Of a stretch of DNA of 42,272 nucleotides, positions 27,064 through 35,612 are shown piece after piece. The position numbers and the translations under genes are program-made. Each line of letters begins with the position of its first letter. The stretch's first letter is position 1. The notes below the pieces were generated by a model. That model made no database searches. It had not been told where the DNA came from and worked only from the letters and a program-made list of their open reading frames with translations. The stretch is taken from contig NZ_JABXKF010000057.1 in assembly GCF_017115165.1 (NCBI RefSeq), forward strand, positions 1 through 42,272. Reading direction: 5' to 3'. Source of the stretch: Nostoc sp. LPT (GTDB lineage Bacteria; Cyanobacteriota; Cyanobacteriia; Cyanobacteriales; Nostocaceae).

Positions 27064-27177
27064 TTATGAGTGCTGTAGTTGTTGAGTTTGAAAGAGTTGT
27101 CCGAAACGGGTTGCGAAAAAACGAGAACGCACCCGTTTGGGTCTTCAACATCAATGTTTTAAATCAGTGGCTCGGTG

Positions 27178-27432
27178 TCACCCCTTGCAGAACGACAGCA
27201 GGTCGGCGTTGAGCCTGTCTGCATGAGTATTGGTGTTCCAGGGCTGACTCGATCTGCCATGCCCACGATGATCGTGGGTGATGACGCGATCGCCCTGCGA
27301 TGCCAGGAACAGCGCTTGGATTTCCCAGCTATCAGCATTAAGCGGCCAGCCGTGCGAGAGAATAACTGTGGGCCCTGTTCCCCAGTCCTTATAGTATATC
27401 TGCATACCCTCTTTGGTAGTGATTGTACTCAT
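27178..27432 (-). pseudogene. Truncated alpha/beta hydrolase (chloroperoxidase-like)
   Basis: This 84-residue frame is the N-terminus of an alpha/beta hydrolase of the non-haem chloroperoxidase/esterase type: [20 protein letters not shown], then [15 protein letters not shown]. Family members are about 275 residues. The frame ends before the nucleophile elbow (GHSTGG), so the catalytic Ser, Asp and His are all missing. The downstream DNA shows no continuation, which points to a deletion rather than a frameshift. Start ATG 27432. Confidence 0.8.
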
Positions 27433-27467
27433 GTGAATCCTATGTATATCGAGAGCAAAGACAACTA

Positions 27468-28634
27468 TTAGGGCAATGTCGCTTCAGAAATGCTCAAAGT
27501 GTTGTTGGCGTCAGCTTTCGAGGACTCATTTGCTGGAACAGATGCAGTTATCTCCCCAATGGTGCTGTCGTTTGTCCCGCTACCAGGACGCAAGGCACTT
27601 AAAGCAGTCTTAATCACAACAGCTGTAGGTACTGCCACAATTACACCCAACAGTCCACCAATTCTTGCCCCTGTTAAGACTGAAATTAAAATCCAAACTG
27701 GATTTAAACCAGTAAAACTGCCTAAAATTCGGGGGGCAATTAAATTTTCGAGAATTTGCTGTACAATTACCGCTGCGATCAACACTCTCACACCCATTGA
27801 AAAATCTTGCAACGCTACCAATAGTGTAGTCAGGGCGATGCCTACAGAACCACCAAAGGGGACGAGAGCCATCAGACCAATAGTTAGTCCGAATAGCAAT
27901 CCAAATGGCACTTTCAGCCACAAAAAGGTAGGAATAAGGGCTGAAGCCATACAGGTAGATAAAATCAACTGGGTGATGAAGAAATTTTGGAAGCTTAAGC
28001 GGACTGTTTTAGAGAAAGGATCGCGAAATTTATTAGGTAGCCATTCGACTAAACTTTCCCAGAGTTCACCCCCGTGCTGTAAAAGATAAAAAGTCAAAAC
28101 CATCGTCAAGAGAATATCTAGCAGACTAGTAACTGTGAGTACAGCCAGATTTAAAACTTGTCCTGCGATCGCTTGTAATTGTCCTTTGACGCGATCGTTG
28201 ATTTGCACCACCAGAGCATCGAGGTTAATCGGTAAGCCAAAAGTCTCAGCTTTTCCGTTTAATATCATTAACTGAGAGCGTCCAGAGTCGATTAACTCTG
28301 GCAAACGCGCCACCAGTTGTTGAGCTTGGGTAAGAGCCAGGGGAAAAAGTGTCACACCCAACGCCAATAAAATCGATAAAGCCAAGAGAAATACTAAGAT
28401 AGCGACTTGCTCTCGCTTTGCACCATGATGCTCCATCCAGCTCACGGGGTAGTTGAGCAGAAATGCTAGCACTGAGGCTGCGACTAAAATGACTATGAGA
28501 GAATGGAAATAATTGAAAAATACCGAAAGTGCCCAACCATTGAGAACTAGCAGCGGAAGGAATAACGCGATCGCCCCGATTCGCGCTATTGGAGTGAATC
28601 TTTGCCACCAGTCGAGTAGCTTACGTGTCTGCAT
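27468..28634 (-). CDS. AI-2E family transporter (PerM/YdiK-like permease)
   Basis: This 388-residue integral membrane protein has about eight hydrophobic segments: a pair near residues 14-65 ([20 protein letters not shown] and on), one near 75-95, a soluble segment to about 160, and a cluster of helices from 165 to 345. The last block, [20 protein letters not shown], then [40 protein letters not shown], is the signature of the AI-2E exporter family (UPF0118). Members export quorum-sensing molecules, or act as Na+/H+ antiporters or in indole or peptide efflux; the substrate here is not determinable. The C-terminal 45 residues are polar and cytoplasmic. Confidence 0.9.
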   Translation of the reverse strand: MQTRKLLDWWQRFTPIARIGAIALFLPLLVLNGWALSVFFNYFHSLIVILVAASVLAFLLNYPVSWMEHHGAKREQVAILVFLLALSILLALGVTLFPLALTQAQQLVARLPELIDSGRSQLMILNGKAETFGLPINLDALVVQINDRVKGQLQAIAGQVLNLAVLTVTSLLDILLTMVLTFYLLQHGGELWESLVEWLPNKFRDPFSKTVRLSFQNFFITQLILSTCMASALIPTFLWLKVPFGLLFGLTIGLMALVPFGGSVGIALTTLLVALQDFSMGVRVLIAAVIVQQILENLIAPRILGSFTGLNPVWILISVLTGARIGGLLGVIVAVPTAVVIKTALSALRPGSGTNDSTIGEITASVPANESSKADANNTLSISEATLP

Positions 28635-28698
28635 TTTGAGCTGATTGCGGAATAGAACTAAATGAAATTTTCCTTTACAGCTTATTATCTCTAACTAT

Positions 28699-29187
28699 AT
28701 GAGTCTTGTTCATCCTTCTAGTTTAGGAGTTAGACTAACCCCAATGGAGAATTTTGAACCAAAAGAGAATAGGGAGTGGGGAGCGGGGGAGCAGGGGAGC
28801 AGGGGAGCAGGGGAGCAGGAGAAGAATAATAATGCTCCATCCCCAATGCCCAAAATACAGTTGCTTTTACATTTAGTTCCGATCGTCGGCTTTTTCCCAT
28901 CCTTGTGGACGCTCTATCGGGGCCAGGGTAGTCGGGAACAACTTGCTATTAGTCGTCTGTCTATTACTTTGGCACTTACTTGGCTGTTGAGTTATCTATT
29001 ATTGGCCACCGGAGCAGCAACTTCAGATTTTTTTCCGCTACGTCTATTTATCCTCAATAGCTTTCTCACATCAGGTTACTTTTTAGTAAGTGTTTGGTTG
29101 ATTTTGCGCCTAATGCAGGGCAAATCTGGTCGTTTACCAGGGTTTAGTAGTTTAGCTGAACGAGTGCTTGGCAAGTATTTATCTTAA
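28699..29187 (+). CDS. Small membrane protein with a repeat-expanded N-terminus
   Basis: This 162-residue frame encodes a C-terminal region with hydrophobic helices near 55-70, 86-108 and 117-140 (LTWLLSYLLLATGAATSDFF, LILRLMQGK). Residues about 28-42 (GAGEQGSRGAGEQ) are encoded by an 8-bp tandem repeat (GGGGAGCA). The protein may really start at ATG 28846 (MPKIQLLLHLVPIVG, 113 residues), which would leave the repeat in the leader. I do not recognise a named family. It diverges from the permease gene and precedes the LCP gene in the same direction. Confidence 0.7.
   Translation: MSLVHPSSLGVRLTPMENFEPKENREWGAGEQGSRGAGEQEKNNNAPSPMPKIQLLLHLVPIVGFFPSLWTLYRGQGSREQLAISRLSITLALTWLLSYLLLATGAATSDFFPLRLFILNSFLTSGYFLVSVWLILRLMQGKSGRLPGFSSLAERVLGKYLS
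28776..28821. repeat. 8-bp GGGGAGCA tandem repeat
   Basis: About four and a half copies of GGGGAGCA lie at the 5' end of the small membrane protein gene. The same unit occurs once or twice at 24600-24625, in the cobS terminator region. Confidence 0.7.
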
Positions 29188-29472
29188 TTTTTTATGGTGA
29201 AAATTTGTCGGTATTTTTACTGATTTTTGGGAAATTTATGGCTGATTTATTTATATATCTAGTCAAATCCAGTTTATTATTACCATACTTCAGTAAAACA
29301 TCTCCCGGTTGTCCCAAAAAAAGAATAAATGCTGCTATAAGTGTTGTGGTTGACACTACATTAAAAAGTTAGCACCGATAATTAAGAGTTAGCTATTATG
29401 GGTTGATTTGTTTGGATGTTTTTAGTCTGCAAAATTACTGAATTTGATTAGTGAGTAAGTGTGAGGAAGTCT

Positions 29473-30897
29473 GTGACCATTCAAAGAAGTTCGGCGGAAG
29501 AAAACCAGTCGGGAAAAGCCTCAAAGTCCAATAAAAAAATTTCCCAAAACTCGACATCAGGACGTTGGCTGTGGTTTTGGGTAGGTATGAGTGGTATTGC
29601 GATGGTATCAGCAACTGCGGGGGCACTTTTAGCAGTGTCTTTGACCAGTACGCCTTTGCAACAAGCGCAGCTAACTCCCAAGGATGAGGCGGCTTTTGAT
29701 AGCGATCGCATTTCTGGAGGTGTGCTGCGATTTTCAGAATTAACTCGTCCAGTGAATCTTTTGGTGATGGGAATGAGCGTACTTCCCCCAGATATCCAAA
29801 ACCCTCCTGAAGATACCAAAAATCTCAAATACCTGCCCCAAGTCAACTCCTTTGATGGTCTTTCTGATGTGATGCTCTTGGTCAAATTTGATCCAGAGAC
29901 GAAAAAAATAAATATGCTCTCCATTCCCAGAGATACCCGCACGGAAATAGAGGGTTATGGAGTAAAAAAAATTAACTCCGCCAACGTTGAAGGTGGGCCA
30001 GCTTTGACTGCCAGAACTGTCAGTAATCTCTTAGGAGGGGCAGGAATTGATCGCTATGTGCGAATTAATGTTTTGGGAGTTGCCAAGCTGATTGATGCTT
30101 TGGGTGGCGTGACTGTCTACGTCCCTAAAGATATGAAATACCAAGATGATTCTCAGCATTTGTACATCAATTTGAAGGCGGGTAAGCAGCATCTCAATGG
30201 CGATCAGGTACTACAATTGCTGCGTTTTCGCCATGACGAACTCGGTGATATTGGTCGGATTCAGCGCCAGCAAATGGTCATCCGCGCTTTGATGGAGCAA
30301 ACACTCAACCCAGCTACTGTTGCTCAATTACCTAAAGTTCTTGATGTCGTGAAAGAACACATTGATACTAACTTGACGGTTGAAGAGTTAGTGGCGTTAG
30401 TGGGTTTTGGGGTGCGGACAAATCGCTCTAATATGCAAATGTTAATGCTGCCAGGTCGCTTTAGCGAGAAAGGCGAGTTTGATGCTAGTTATTGGTTGCC
30501 CAACAAAGATGGTATTGCCAAACTCATGGCTCAACACTTTGGTTTGGAGTCAGAACAGGAACAGCTGGCGACTGCGACTGACCCCCGCTCTTTACGTGTA
30601 GCAATTCAAGATAGTACAGGTGGCGATCGCTCTAACCTCCAACCATTAATTAGAGCTTTGGAAAAATCTGGATACCGCAATATCTATGTGGCCAAAGCAT
30701 GGGGTGAACCTTTAGATGTAACTCATATTGTCGCCCAACAAGGTGATGGTGACAGTGCTGAATCAATTCGCAGCACTTTAGGATTTGGAGAAGTGCGCGT
30801 GGAAAGCACTGGCAACCTTGGCTCGGATATCAGTATCCAAGTGGGTCAGGATTGGTTGGAACAAAAATCTATTTTGGAGAAGTCGTTGACACCCTAA
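29473..30897 (+). CDS. LytR-CpsA-Psr (LCP) family protein
   Basis: This 474-residue membrane-anchored protein is an LCP phosphotransferase, the family that attaches polysaccharide chains from lipid carriers to peptidoglycan. A membrane helix near residues 33-55 (WFWVGMSGIAMVSATAGALL) leads to an extracytoplasmic LCP domain with DVMLLVKFDPETKKINMLSI, PRDTRTEI (catalytic Arg/Asp region), KINSANVEGG and LLRFRHDELGDIGRIQRQQM. A LytR_C domain (about 375-460; LRVAIQDSTGG, GYRNIYVAKA) follows. I chose GTG 29473 because GAGG lies 6 nt before it; the frame is open to GTG 29461. The 3' end overlaps the convergent TrpD2-like gene by 29 bp. Confidence 0.92.
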   Translation: MTIQRSSAEENQSGKASKSNKKISQNSTSGRWLWFWVGMSGIAMVSATAGALLAVSLTSTPLQQAQLTPKDEAAFDSDRISGGVLRFSELTRPVNLLVMGMSVLPPDIQNPPEDTKNLKYLPQVNSFDGLSDVMLLVKFDPETKKINMLSIPRDTRTEIEGYGVKKINSANVEGGPALTARTVSNLLGGAGIDRYVRINVLGVAKLIDALGGVTVYVPKDMKYQDDSQHLYINLKAGKQHLNGDQVLQLLRFRHDELGDIGRIQRQQMVIRALMEQTLNPATVAQLPKVLDVVKEHIDTNLTVEELVALVGFGVRTNRSNMQMLMLPGRFSEKGEFDASYWLPNKDGIAKLMAQHFGLESEQEQLATATDPRSLRVAIQDSTGGDRSNLQPLIRALEKSGYRNIYVAKAWGEPLDVTHIVAQQGDGDSAESIRSTLGFGEVRVESTGNLGSDISIQVGQDWLEQKSILEKSLTP

Positions 30898-31963
30898 AGG
30901 GTATATCTGCTGATACTGAATTTACTACCTGGCTCAGTTCTTGGAGTTTAGCTGCTACTACACCATTGGTTAATAATTCTTCTGCTTTCGCTAAACCCTT
31001 TGCCATATCTGGACAAATACCACTCCGCCATAGATAAAATCCGCCATTCCACAAGGCTGTTTGCATCAATTCACCTGGTTTACCTGCCAAAACCTCTTGA
31101 ATATCTGCCACCAGTTCTTCAGTAGTTCCAAGGGGTACGTTCTTGGTAGTAAAGCCGTAATCACGTGGTACGAGGTGCAATCGTTCTACCTCGTGGGATG
31201 CTATAGATGCAGATAAGCTGATGATTGCAGTGCGATCGCGCGGTAAGTCGCAACTCCCTTCCAATCCTTTAACTAAAGTAAATTTTGTTACTCCCCGTAG
31301 TCTTAAAGCTATTTGAAACATCCCTTCTGTCGGCGGATGGACAAACCCAGCAATTAGGTGAACATACCCAGCATAAGGACACCAAATTAGTTCCATTGTC
31401 GCCAACGGCGGACGTTTGCCAAGTTGGTCGCGGTACTCCCAAATACTTGTAGTTAAGGGAAAATGCTGAGGTAAATAAATAAAGCCGATTCCCGTTTGCT
31501 CAAACACTTGCTGAGTTTGTGCTAGGGGTAAGGTAGTCCAATCGACTCTTAAACCCTGCCAAATATCTATCAGGGGTAAGCCGTACTTAGTTGGTAGGCG
31601 ATCGCCACCATGCATTACCACTGGTTGTCCTACTGCGGCGAGTAGTAAAGCTGTTACCGGACTAATTGGTGCTGTGCGTGTTCTACCATCGTATGGTATG
31701 CCAAGAGCGATCGCTGGGCGCCCAGAGGCTATGGGTTGCAGTTTTGGCCCCAGTTCCTCATAAGCATCCAACATTCCGGCTAACTCTTCTCCCGTAGGAC
31801 GCTTGATTCGGTGAGCAATCAAAAAGGCTCCAATTTGGGCTGGTGTCGCTTCACCCAGCAGCATCATTTTAGTAGCGGTGGCTGCTTGGGCGCGAGTTAA
31901 ATTCTCGGCTGTGTGGTTTCCACTGCCTACTTTTTGCAGAAATTCCCGAAATACATTGCTCAT
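30869..31963 (-). CDS. Anthranilate phosphoribosyltransferase-like protein (TrpD2 type)
   Basis: This 364-residue protein has the fold of TrpD: a helical N-terminus with EATPAQIGAFLIAHRIKRPT and GEELAGMLDAY, then a nucleoside phosphorylase/phosphoribosyltransferase-like core. The GTGGD PRPP loop of true TrpD is replaced by IPYDGRTRTAPIS, and VVMHGGDRLPTKYGL follows. This is the TrpD2-like branch, whose known members do not make tryptophan and bind nucleic acid. A tryptophan role is therefore unlikely. The 3' end overlaps the LCP gene tail to tail. Upstream is a heptad element and then the mobile element remnant. Confidence 0.85.
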   Translation of the reverse strand: MSNVFREFLQKVGSGNHTAENLTRAQAATATKMMLLGEATPAQIGAFLIAHRIKRPTGEELAGMLDAYEELGPKLQPIASGRPAIALGIPYDGRTRTAPISPVTALLLAAVGQPVVMHGGDRLPTKYGLPLIDIWQGLRVDWTTLPLAQTQQVFEQTGIGFIYLPQHFPLTTSIWEYRDQLGKRPPLATMELIWCPYAGYVHLIAGFVHPPTEGMFQIALRLRGVTKFTLVKGLEGSCDLPRDRTAIISLSASIASHEVERLHLVPRDYGFTTKNVPLGTTEELVADIQEVLAGKPGELMQTALWNGGFYLWRSGICPDMAKGLAKAEELLTNGVVAAKLQELSQVVNSVSADIPFRVSTTSPK

Positions 31964-31965
31964 TT

Positions 31966-32040
31966 TTCCTTTGTCCTTTGTCCACCGTCATTTGTCCATT
32001 GTCCTTTGTCCTTTGTGATAACCGAAAATGACTAATGACC
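31966..32040. repeat. Convergent heptad repeat element (STRR type)
   Basis: TTTGTCC/TTTGTCA-like heptads, the spacer GATAACCGAA, then AATGACTAATGACC. It starts 2 nt upstream of the TrpD2-like start codon. Confidence 0.75.
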
Positions 32041-32100
32041 GAATTTTAGATTTAAGAAGGTAAAAATGAGTTGTCAACAGCAGGTTTACCCATTGGGTTA

Positions 32101-32639
32101 GGAATCGCGCAAGAATAACTTACCTGATGATTTGACAAGACAAGATTAATCTGGTAAGCATCTGCTATGCCAACAACGAGTCTCTCAAAGCTAAGTTTGA
32201 TTGCCTTTCACCTCATTTGAATGAGAGGCTAACACGTATGAAGGGCAGCCACAGAAGCCATTGCATTAGGCAGAGGGGGCATTAGCCAAGTTTCAGAAGC
32301 GACGGGTTTATCGGCAAAAACGATTAGAGTTGGAATTCGTGAGCTTGAAATTGAGGTAGATACTCCGCTCAAACACACCCGGTTTCAGAAAAGGATTCGT
32401 GGTATTGGTGGAAGGAAACGTCTGCAAGATATTGATAAGACCTTAATTCCAGACCTGGAGGCATTAATTGACCCAGTAACTCGTGGAGATCCAGAATCAC
32501 CTCTGCGACAAGCAACTATGCAGCGTTTGCCTAGAAAAGTCTGAGTTTGATGGGGACTGGAATTACCGGATTATACCTCAAAAGGATTTTAATCTTTCTT
32601 CTCCTTCAGCAAATAGGTAACTTATTTCTGCGCGATCGC
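32101..32639 (+). mobile_element. Deleted ISAzo13-type insertion element (MITE-like)
   Basis: The 25 bp at 32101-32125 and the reverse complement of 32615-32639 agree at 20 of 25 positions (shared cores ATCGCGCA and TTACCT), which makes them terminal inverted repeats. TTA flanks both ends (32098-32100 and 32640-32642), as a 3-bp target duplication would. Between them lie the N-terminal and C-terminal parts of an ISAzo13 (DDE_Rhodopirel) transposase with the catalytic middle missing. At 539 bp it is less than half the size of a complete element, so it cannot move by itself. The right repeat includes a HIP1 octamer. Confidence 0.75.
32169..32600 (+). pseudogene. ISAzo13-family transposase remnant
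   Basis: Segment 1 (about 32169-32240) reads ESLKAKFDCLSPHLNERLTR. After a frameshift, segment 2 (32242-32544) reads AATEAIALGRGGISQVSEAT and on to GIGGRKRLQDIDKTLIPDLE and VTRGDPESPLR, the N-terminal helix-turn-helix region of ISAzo13 transposases. The whole DDE catalytic region is missing. After a second frameshift, segment 3 (from 32543) reads EFDGDWNYRIIP, which is the C-terminal end of the same family. It is not functional. Confidence 0.8.
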
Positions 32640-32690
32640 TTAGGTGATGTCAGACGGTCGGAGACTGCTATTGCTGTTTGACCCCAGAAT

Positions 32691-32711
32691 CCCCCGAATT
32701 CAATTCGGGGG
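32691..32711. repeat. 21-bp palindrome
   Basis: CCCCCGAATT and AATTCGGGGG flank a single C. There is no T-run on either strand. It lies between the mobile element and the FHA gene. Confidence 0.6.
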
Positions 32712-32760
32712 AGTATGTCAATAAATTATTTAGCCCAGAAGTTTGTCTACCTTTAACAAA

Positions 32761-32784
32761 GGGCTTAAGCTTGTTGTTAAGCCC
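32761..32784 (-). terminator. Probable terminator of the FHA operon
   Basis: GGGCTTAA/TTAAGCCC with an 8-nt loop lies 40 nt after the stop of the FHA gene and is followed on the minus strand by TTTGTT, a weak T-tract. Confidence 0.55.
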
Positions 32785-32823
32785 CAAATCTTGTTAATTA
32801 AAAGTTATAAAATCAGCTTTATA

Positions 32824-33453
32824 CTACACAATATATACAGTGAAATTAACTAGGTTGTCCTGACCAAATCTCAGTGAATCACCGTTAAGTAGGCGATACT
32901 GCATACCAGGAGTTAGAGGATTGTTGTTTAAATAAATACCATTTGTACTCATATCAACAATCATGTAAGAATTTTGCGACCAGTCCCAATCGACTCGCGC
33001 ATGACGACGAGAGACTATTCCCTCACTGGGAATACCAGTCAAGTCAATTTCTGGTGGCGCTATTCCTGGACTCTGACTGCGGCGACCAATATAACCTCCT
33101 TCCCCAACGAGATGAAATTCTCTGCCGGTGCTATGAATCAGCTTTAAAGCTGGCGCTCTTTGAGAGGGAGGGGTATAAACAGGCGGTGTTGGTTGATAGG
33201 AAACTCTTGGCTGATAGACTGTTGAATAATCAACGGGGGCTTGTTGGGGAACCTGGTAGTTAGGTTGGTCTGTGGCTGGGCGCTGATACTGAACAGGCGG
33301 TTGTTGATTGGGCGGTGGTTGACTAGGCGGTTGTGATGTAGGGGCAACTACATTACCCACAGGAGTAGAACACCAGGGACAAACCTTAGCATTGTTAGGC
33401 AGGGCGCGGTTAAAATATTCGCAACTGGGATTAGGGCACCGATTTGCAGGCAT
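32824..33453 (-). CDS. Zinc-ribbon/FHA domain protein
   Basis: This 209-residue protein has an N-terminal zinc ribbon (CPNPSC near 6-11, CPWC near 25-28), a Pro/Gln-rich flexible linker (about 33-100), and a C-terminal FHA domain (about 105-209). The FHA phosphothreonine-binding residues are visible: GGYIGRRS, SEGIVSRRHARVDWD and STNGIYLNNNPL. FHA domains recognise phosphothreonine in partner proteins, so this is a reader of Ser/Thr kinase signalling. Its start lies 23 bp inside the end of the pseudokinase gene upstream, so the two are translationally coupled. It is the last gene of a four-gene operon. Confidence 0.93.
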   Translation of the reverse strand: MPANRCPNPSCEYFNRALPNNAKVCPWCSTPVGNVVAPTSQPPSQPPPNQQPPVQYQRPATDQPNYQVPQQAPVDYSTVYQPRVSYQPTPPVYTPPSQRAPALKLIHSTGREFHLVGEGGYIGRRSQSPGIAPPEIDLTGIPSEGIVSRRHARVDWDWSQNSYMIVDMSTNGIYLNNNPLTPGMQYRLLNGDSLRFGQDNLVNFTVYIV

Positions 33454-35569
33454 AAGATTTTATATCATCAGGCATAGGTTGTAAAGCTACAAGACCTACT
33501 TTACTAAGTAAACACTGACCCTGACGAGTAGTTAGCATCTGGGCAAATGTAGAACCACCAGGCAGGCGGTTGCTGTCTTTAGAGTACACTACAAAAATAG
33601 GGTATCCCAGAGGGTAGCTTTGGAAAGTTGTGACATCAGCATAATAATCATCATGCTGACACAAGTCATCTGAGGGATTAATTGAGCGCCGATCGCGCTT
33701 TTGAAACAGAGGTTGAATAGCCGATTTTTTGCCATCTGCGATCGCTAGCGGATAGCCAGTACACTGAGTCGAAGTTTTACTGATAATGCCAAAACTGATA
33801 ATACCAGTGCTTCGCCCTTCTAAAATCTCACTACGTATCAGGTTTTGAGTTTTTGTTGTATCAAGTTTAGTAACTTTTGCTGCAAATAAAGCTTCGTCTT
33901 GAGGGGCATTTTTCAGAACTATTTCTTGAAATTTACTGATTGCTTCCGGTTCAGTTGGGGCAAAAGGTTTCACAGACAGATTTGGAAGTTTGGGACTAAT
34001 CTGCTGCCAATTAGTAATTTTGCCTGTGTAAATTTGACGCAATTGCTCAAGATTGATTTGCCCCCCAAGAGCATTAGCAAGATTTGAGTCTCTTTTATTA
34101 AATGCTACAAAAACAAGTAACCCATCATAAGCTACTGGTTCTTTATTAAGTTTATCTGTAATGTTGTCTACCAAACTAGTAATTGCAAAATCTTTTTTGT
34201 TTGTTTGGACTTCTTCGAGACTTTTAATCGGATTATTTATATTTGATGACAAAACAGATTTATAGTCAAATGTTGCTGTTGCATCTAACTTTGGTCGGGT
34301 CAATAAATCTCCTAAACGACTGTTGTCCACTAATTGCGTCAAAACAAAACTCCATGTACTATCTTTTTCTCCTGTGTAAGTAAATTGTCCAGAAGGAACG
34401 TTGGGAACTTCTGAAAAATTCCGCACAAGTCTAGACCATTGTATATATTGATTAGGACTAACTGTTTTCCTACCCCAAAGCCAATACCAAATTCCCCCAC
34501 CAAGTAGTAATAAAGCCAGGATTAATAGCAAAAGTAAGGGGATTGGCAAAGGCTTTTTTATTTCTTGAGAACCTGGCGATCGCACTGAAATTGAACTTTT
34601 AGCACGATCTTCTTGAGGAAGTTCTAGCAGTGCTTGACGAGCCGCTTCTGCACTCTCGAAAGGAGTTTCCAGCCCGATTAAACGATAAATAAATTGCTTT
34701 AAATGGCTATCGGTATCCGGCCATTGTTGATTATCTCTAGGATCGAGAGGCTGGTTGGATGAAAAATTAGTTGTCCGCCCTACCCATAAAGAAAAGGCTA
34801 GCAATCCTAATGATTCTAAATCTTGGCCAGTCCTGGCGGGAGCAGGTTGAGGAATAATCGGTGGAATAAATAAGTTTTCCCAGATAGCTAAATCACAAAA
34901 GTATATAGAAAACTTTTGATTATTTTCTACTTTAATTAAAGTACTATCTAAATTGATATTGCCATGAGTGATACCCAGTTGTGTTTGATTGGATGGAAAA
35001 CGCAGCTTTTGGGTGTGGAAAAACTGGAGAGTTTGTAAACCTTGATTTAGTACTTCACGCACATCAGAAGATGTCATGGCTCCCTTCTCTATGAGATACT
35101 TACCTAAAGTTTGGGATGACTCTATGCCTTGAGTAATTAAATAGCAGCGTTCTCCTTTTGCATCTGCGATTGCTTCTTTAGTTTCCACAAGACGGAAGTT
35201 TTGAACTCGACTATCGGCTAAACTTACCCCACCCACCCGTTTAAAAGTCTCTTTCCGCTTTTGAGTCTCACTTTCATTAAAAGAACGATTGGGGAGCAGG
35301 TATTCTTTGATGATTACAGGTTGTTTGTCTTTAAGTTGAACAGCTGAGTATAAACGGCCTAAACCCCGCACACCGACAAAACTAGCTATTTGATAAGTTC
35401 CCTGACTTCCTTTAATTTCAGCCTCCTGTGGTAAAGTTGCTGGAAAACCACATTCCAAGCAAAACTTAGCACCCTTGATTTGCTGCGCCGTTTGGAAGGG
35501 GCGATCGCAACTTAAGGGAGAATTGTACGAGCAGGGGTATTCTTGATATAAAGATTCAAATGAAGGCAT
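33431..35569 (-). CDS. Membrane pseudokinase fused to a PstS-like substrate-binding domain
   Basis: This 712-residue protein has three parts. Residues 1-45 hold four cysteines (CSYN, SCDR, CLEC), probably binding zinc. About 55-320 is a protein kinase fold: a Lys is kept in VIIKEY (88), but the catalytic HRDxKxxN is replaced by HGNINLDS (202-209) and DFG by DLA (226), so it is very probably inactive as a kinase. A membrane helix lies at 341-365. The rest (about 373-712) is a periplasmic binding-protein domain of the phosphate-binding (PBP-like) family: GEKDSTWSFVL, LEQLRQIYTGKITNWQQI, GIISFGIISK, YPLGYPIFVVYSK. Topology would place the kinase fold inside and the binding domain outside. ATG 35569 chosen; TTG 35575 is possible. 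Confidence 0.88.
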   Translation of the reverse strand: MPSFESLYQEYPCSYNSPLSCDRPFQTAQQIKGAKFCLECGFPATLPQEAEIKGSQGTYQIASFVGVRGLGRLYSAVQLKDKQPVIIKEYLLPNRSFNESETQKRKETFKRVGGVSLADSRVQNFRLVETKEAIADAKGERCYLITQGIESSQTLGKYLIEKGAMTSSDVREVLNQGLQTLQFFHTQKLRFPSNQTQLGITHGNINLDSTLIKVENNQKFSIYFCDLAIWENLFIPPIIPQPAPARTGQDLESLGLLAFSLWVGRTTNFSSNQPLDPRDNQQWPDTDSHLKQFIYRLIGLETPFESAEAARQALLELPQEDRAKSSISVRSPGSQEIKKPLPIPLLLLLILALLLLGGGIWYWLWGRKTVSPNQYIQWSRLVRNFSEVPNVPSGQFTYTGEKDSTWSFVLTQLVDNSRLGDLLTRPKLDATATFDYKSVLSSNINNPIKSLEEVQTNKKDFAITSLVDNITDKLNKEPVAYDGLLVFVAFNKRDSNLANALGGQINLEQLRQIYTGKITNWQQISPKLPNLSVKPFAPTEPEAISKFQEIVLKNAPQDEALFAAKVTKLDTTKTQNLIRSEILEGRSTGIISFGIISKTSTQCTGYPLAIADGKKSAIQPLFQKRDRRSINPSDDLCQHDDYYADVTTFQSYPLGYPIFVVYSKDSNRLPGGSTFAQMLTTRQGQCLLSKVGLVALQPMPDDIKSYACKSVP

Positions 35570-35612
35570 ATACAAAGAGTTTCGTAAATTGCGCCGATTA
35601 CTTCCGTCGTGC

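Larger units (their letters stand above)
26694..27467. other. Decayed region with gene fragments
   Basis: Between the GNAT gene and the permease gene there is no intact gene. It contains fragments of an SDR gene and an alpha/beta hydrolase gene (separate entries). A 48-codon plus-strand frame (26768-26914, MSVLRKVIFNEEIGSTSTYI and on) has no similarity I recognise and may be chance or another remnant. Confidence 0.55.
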
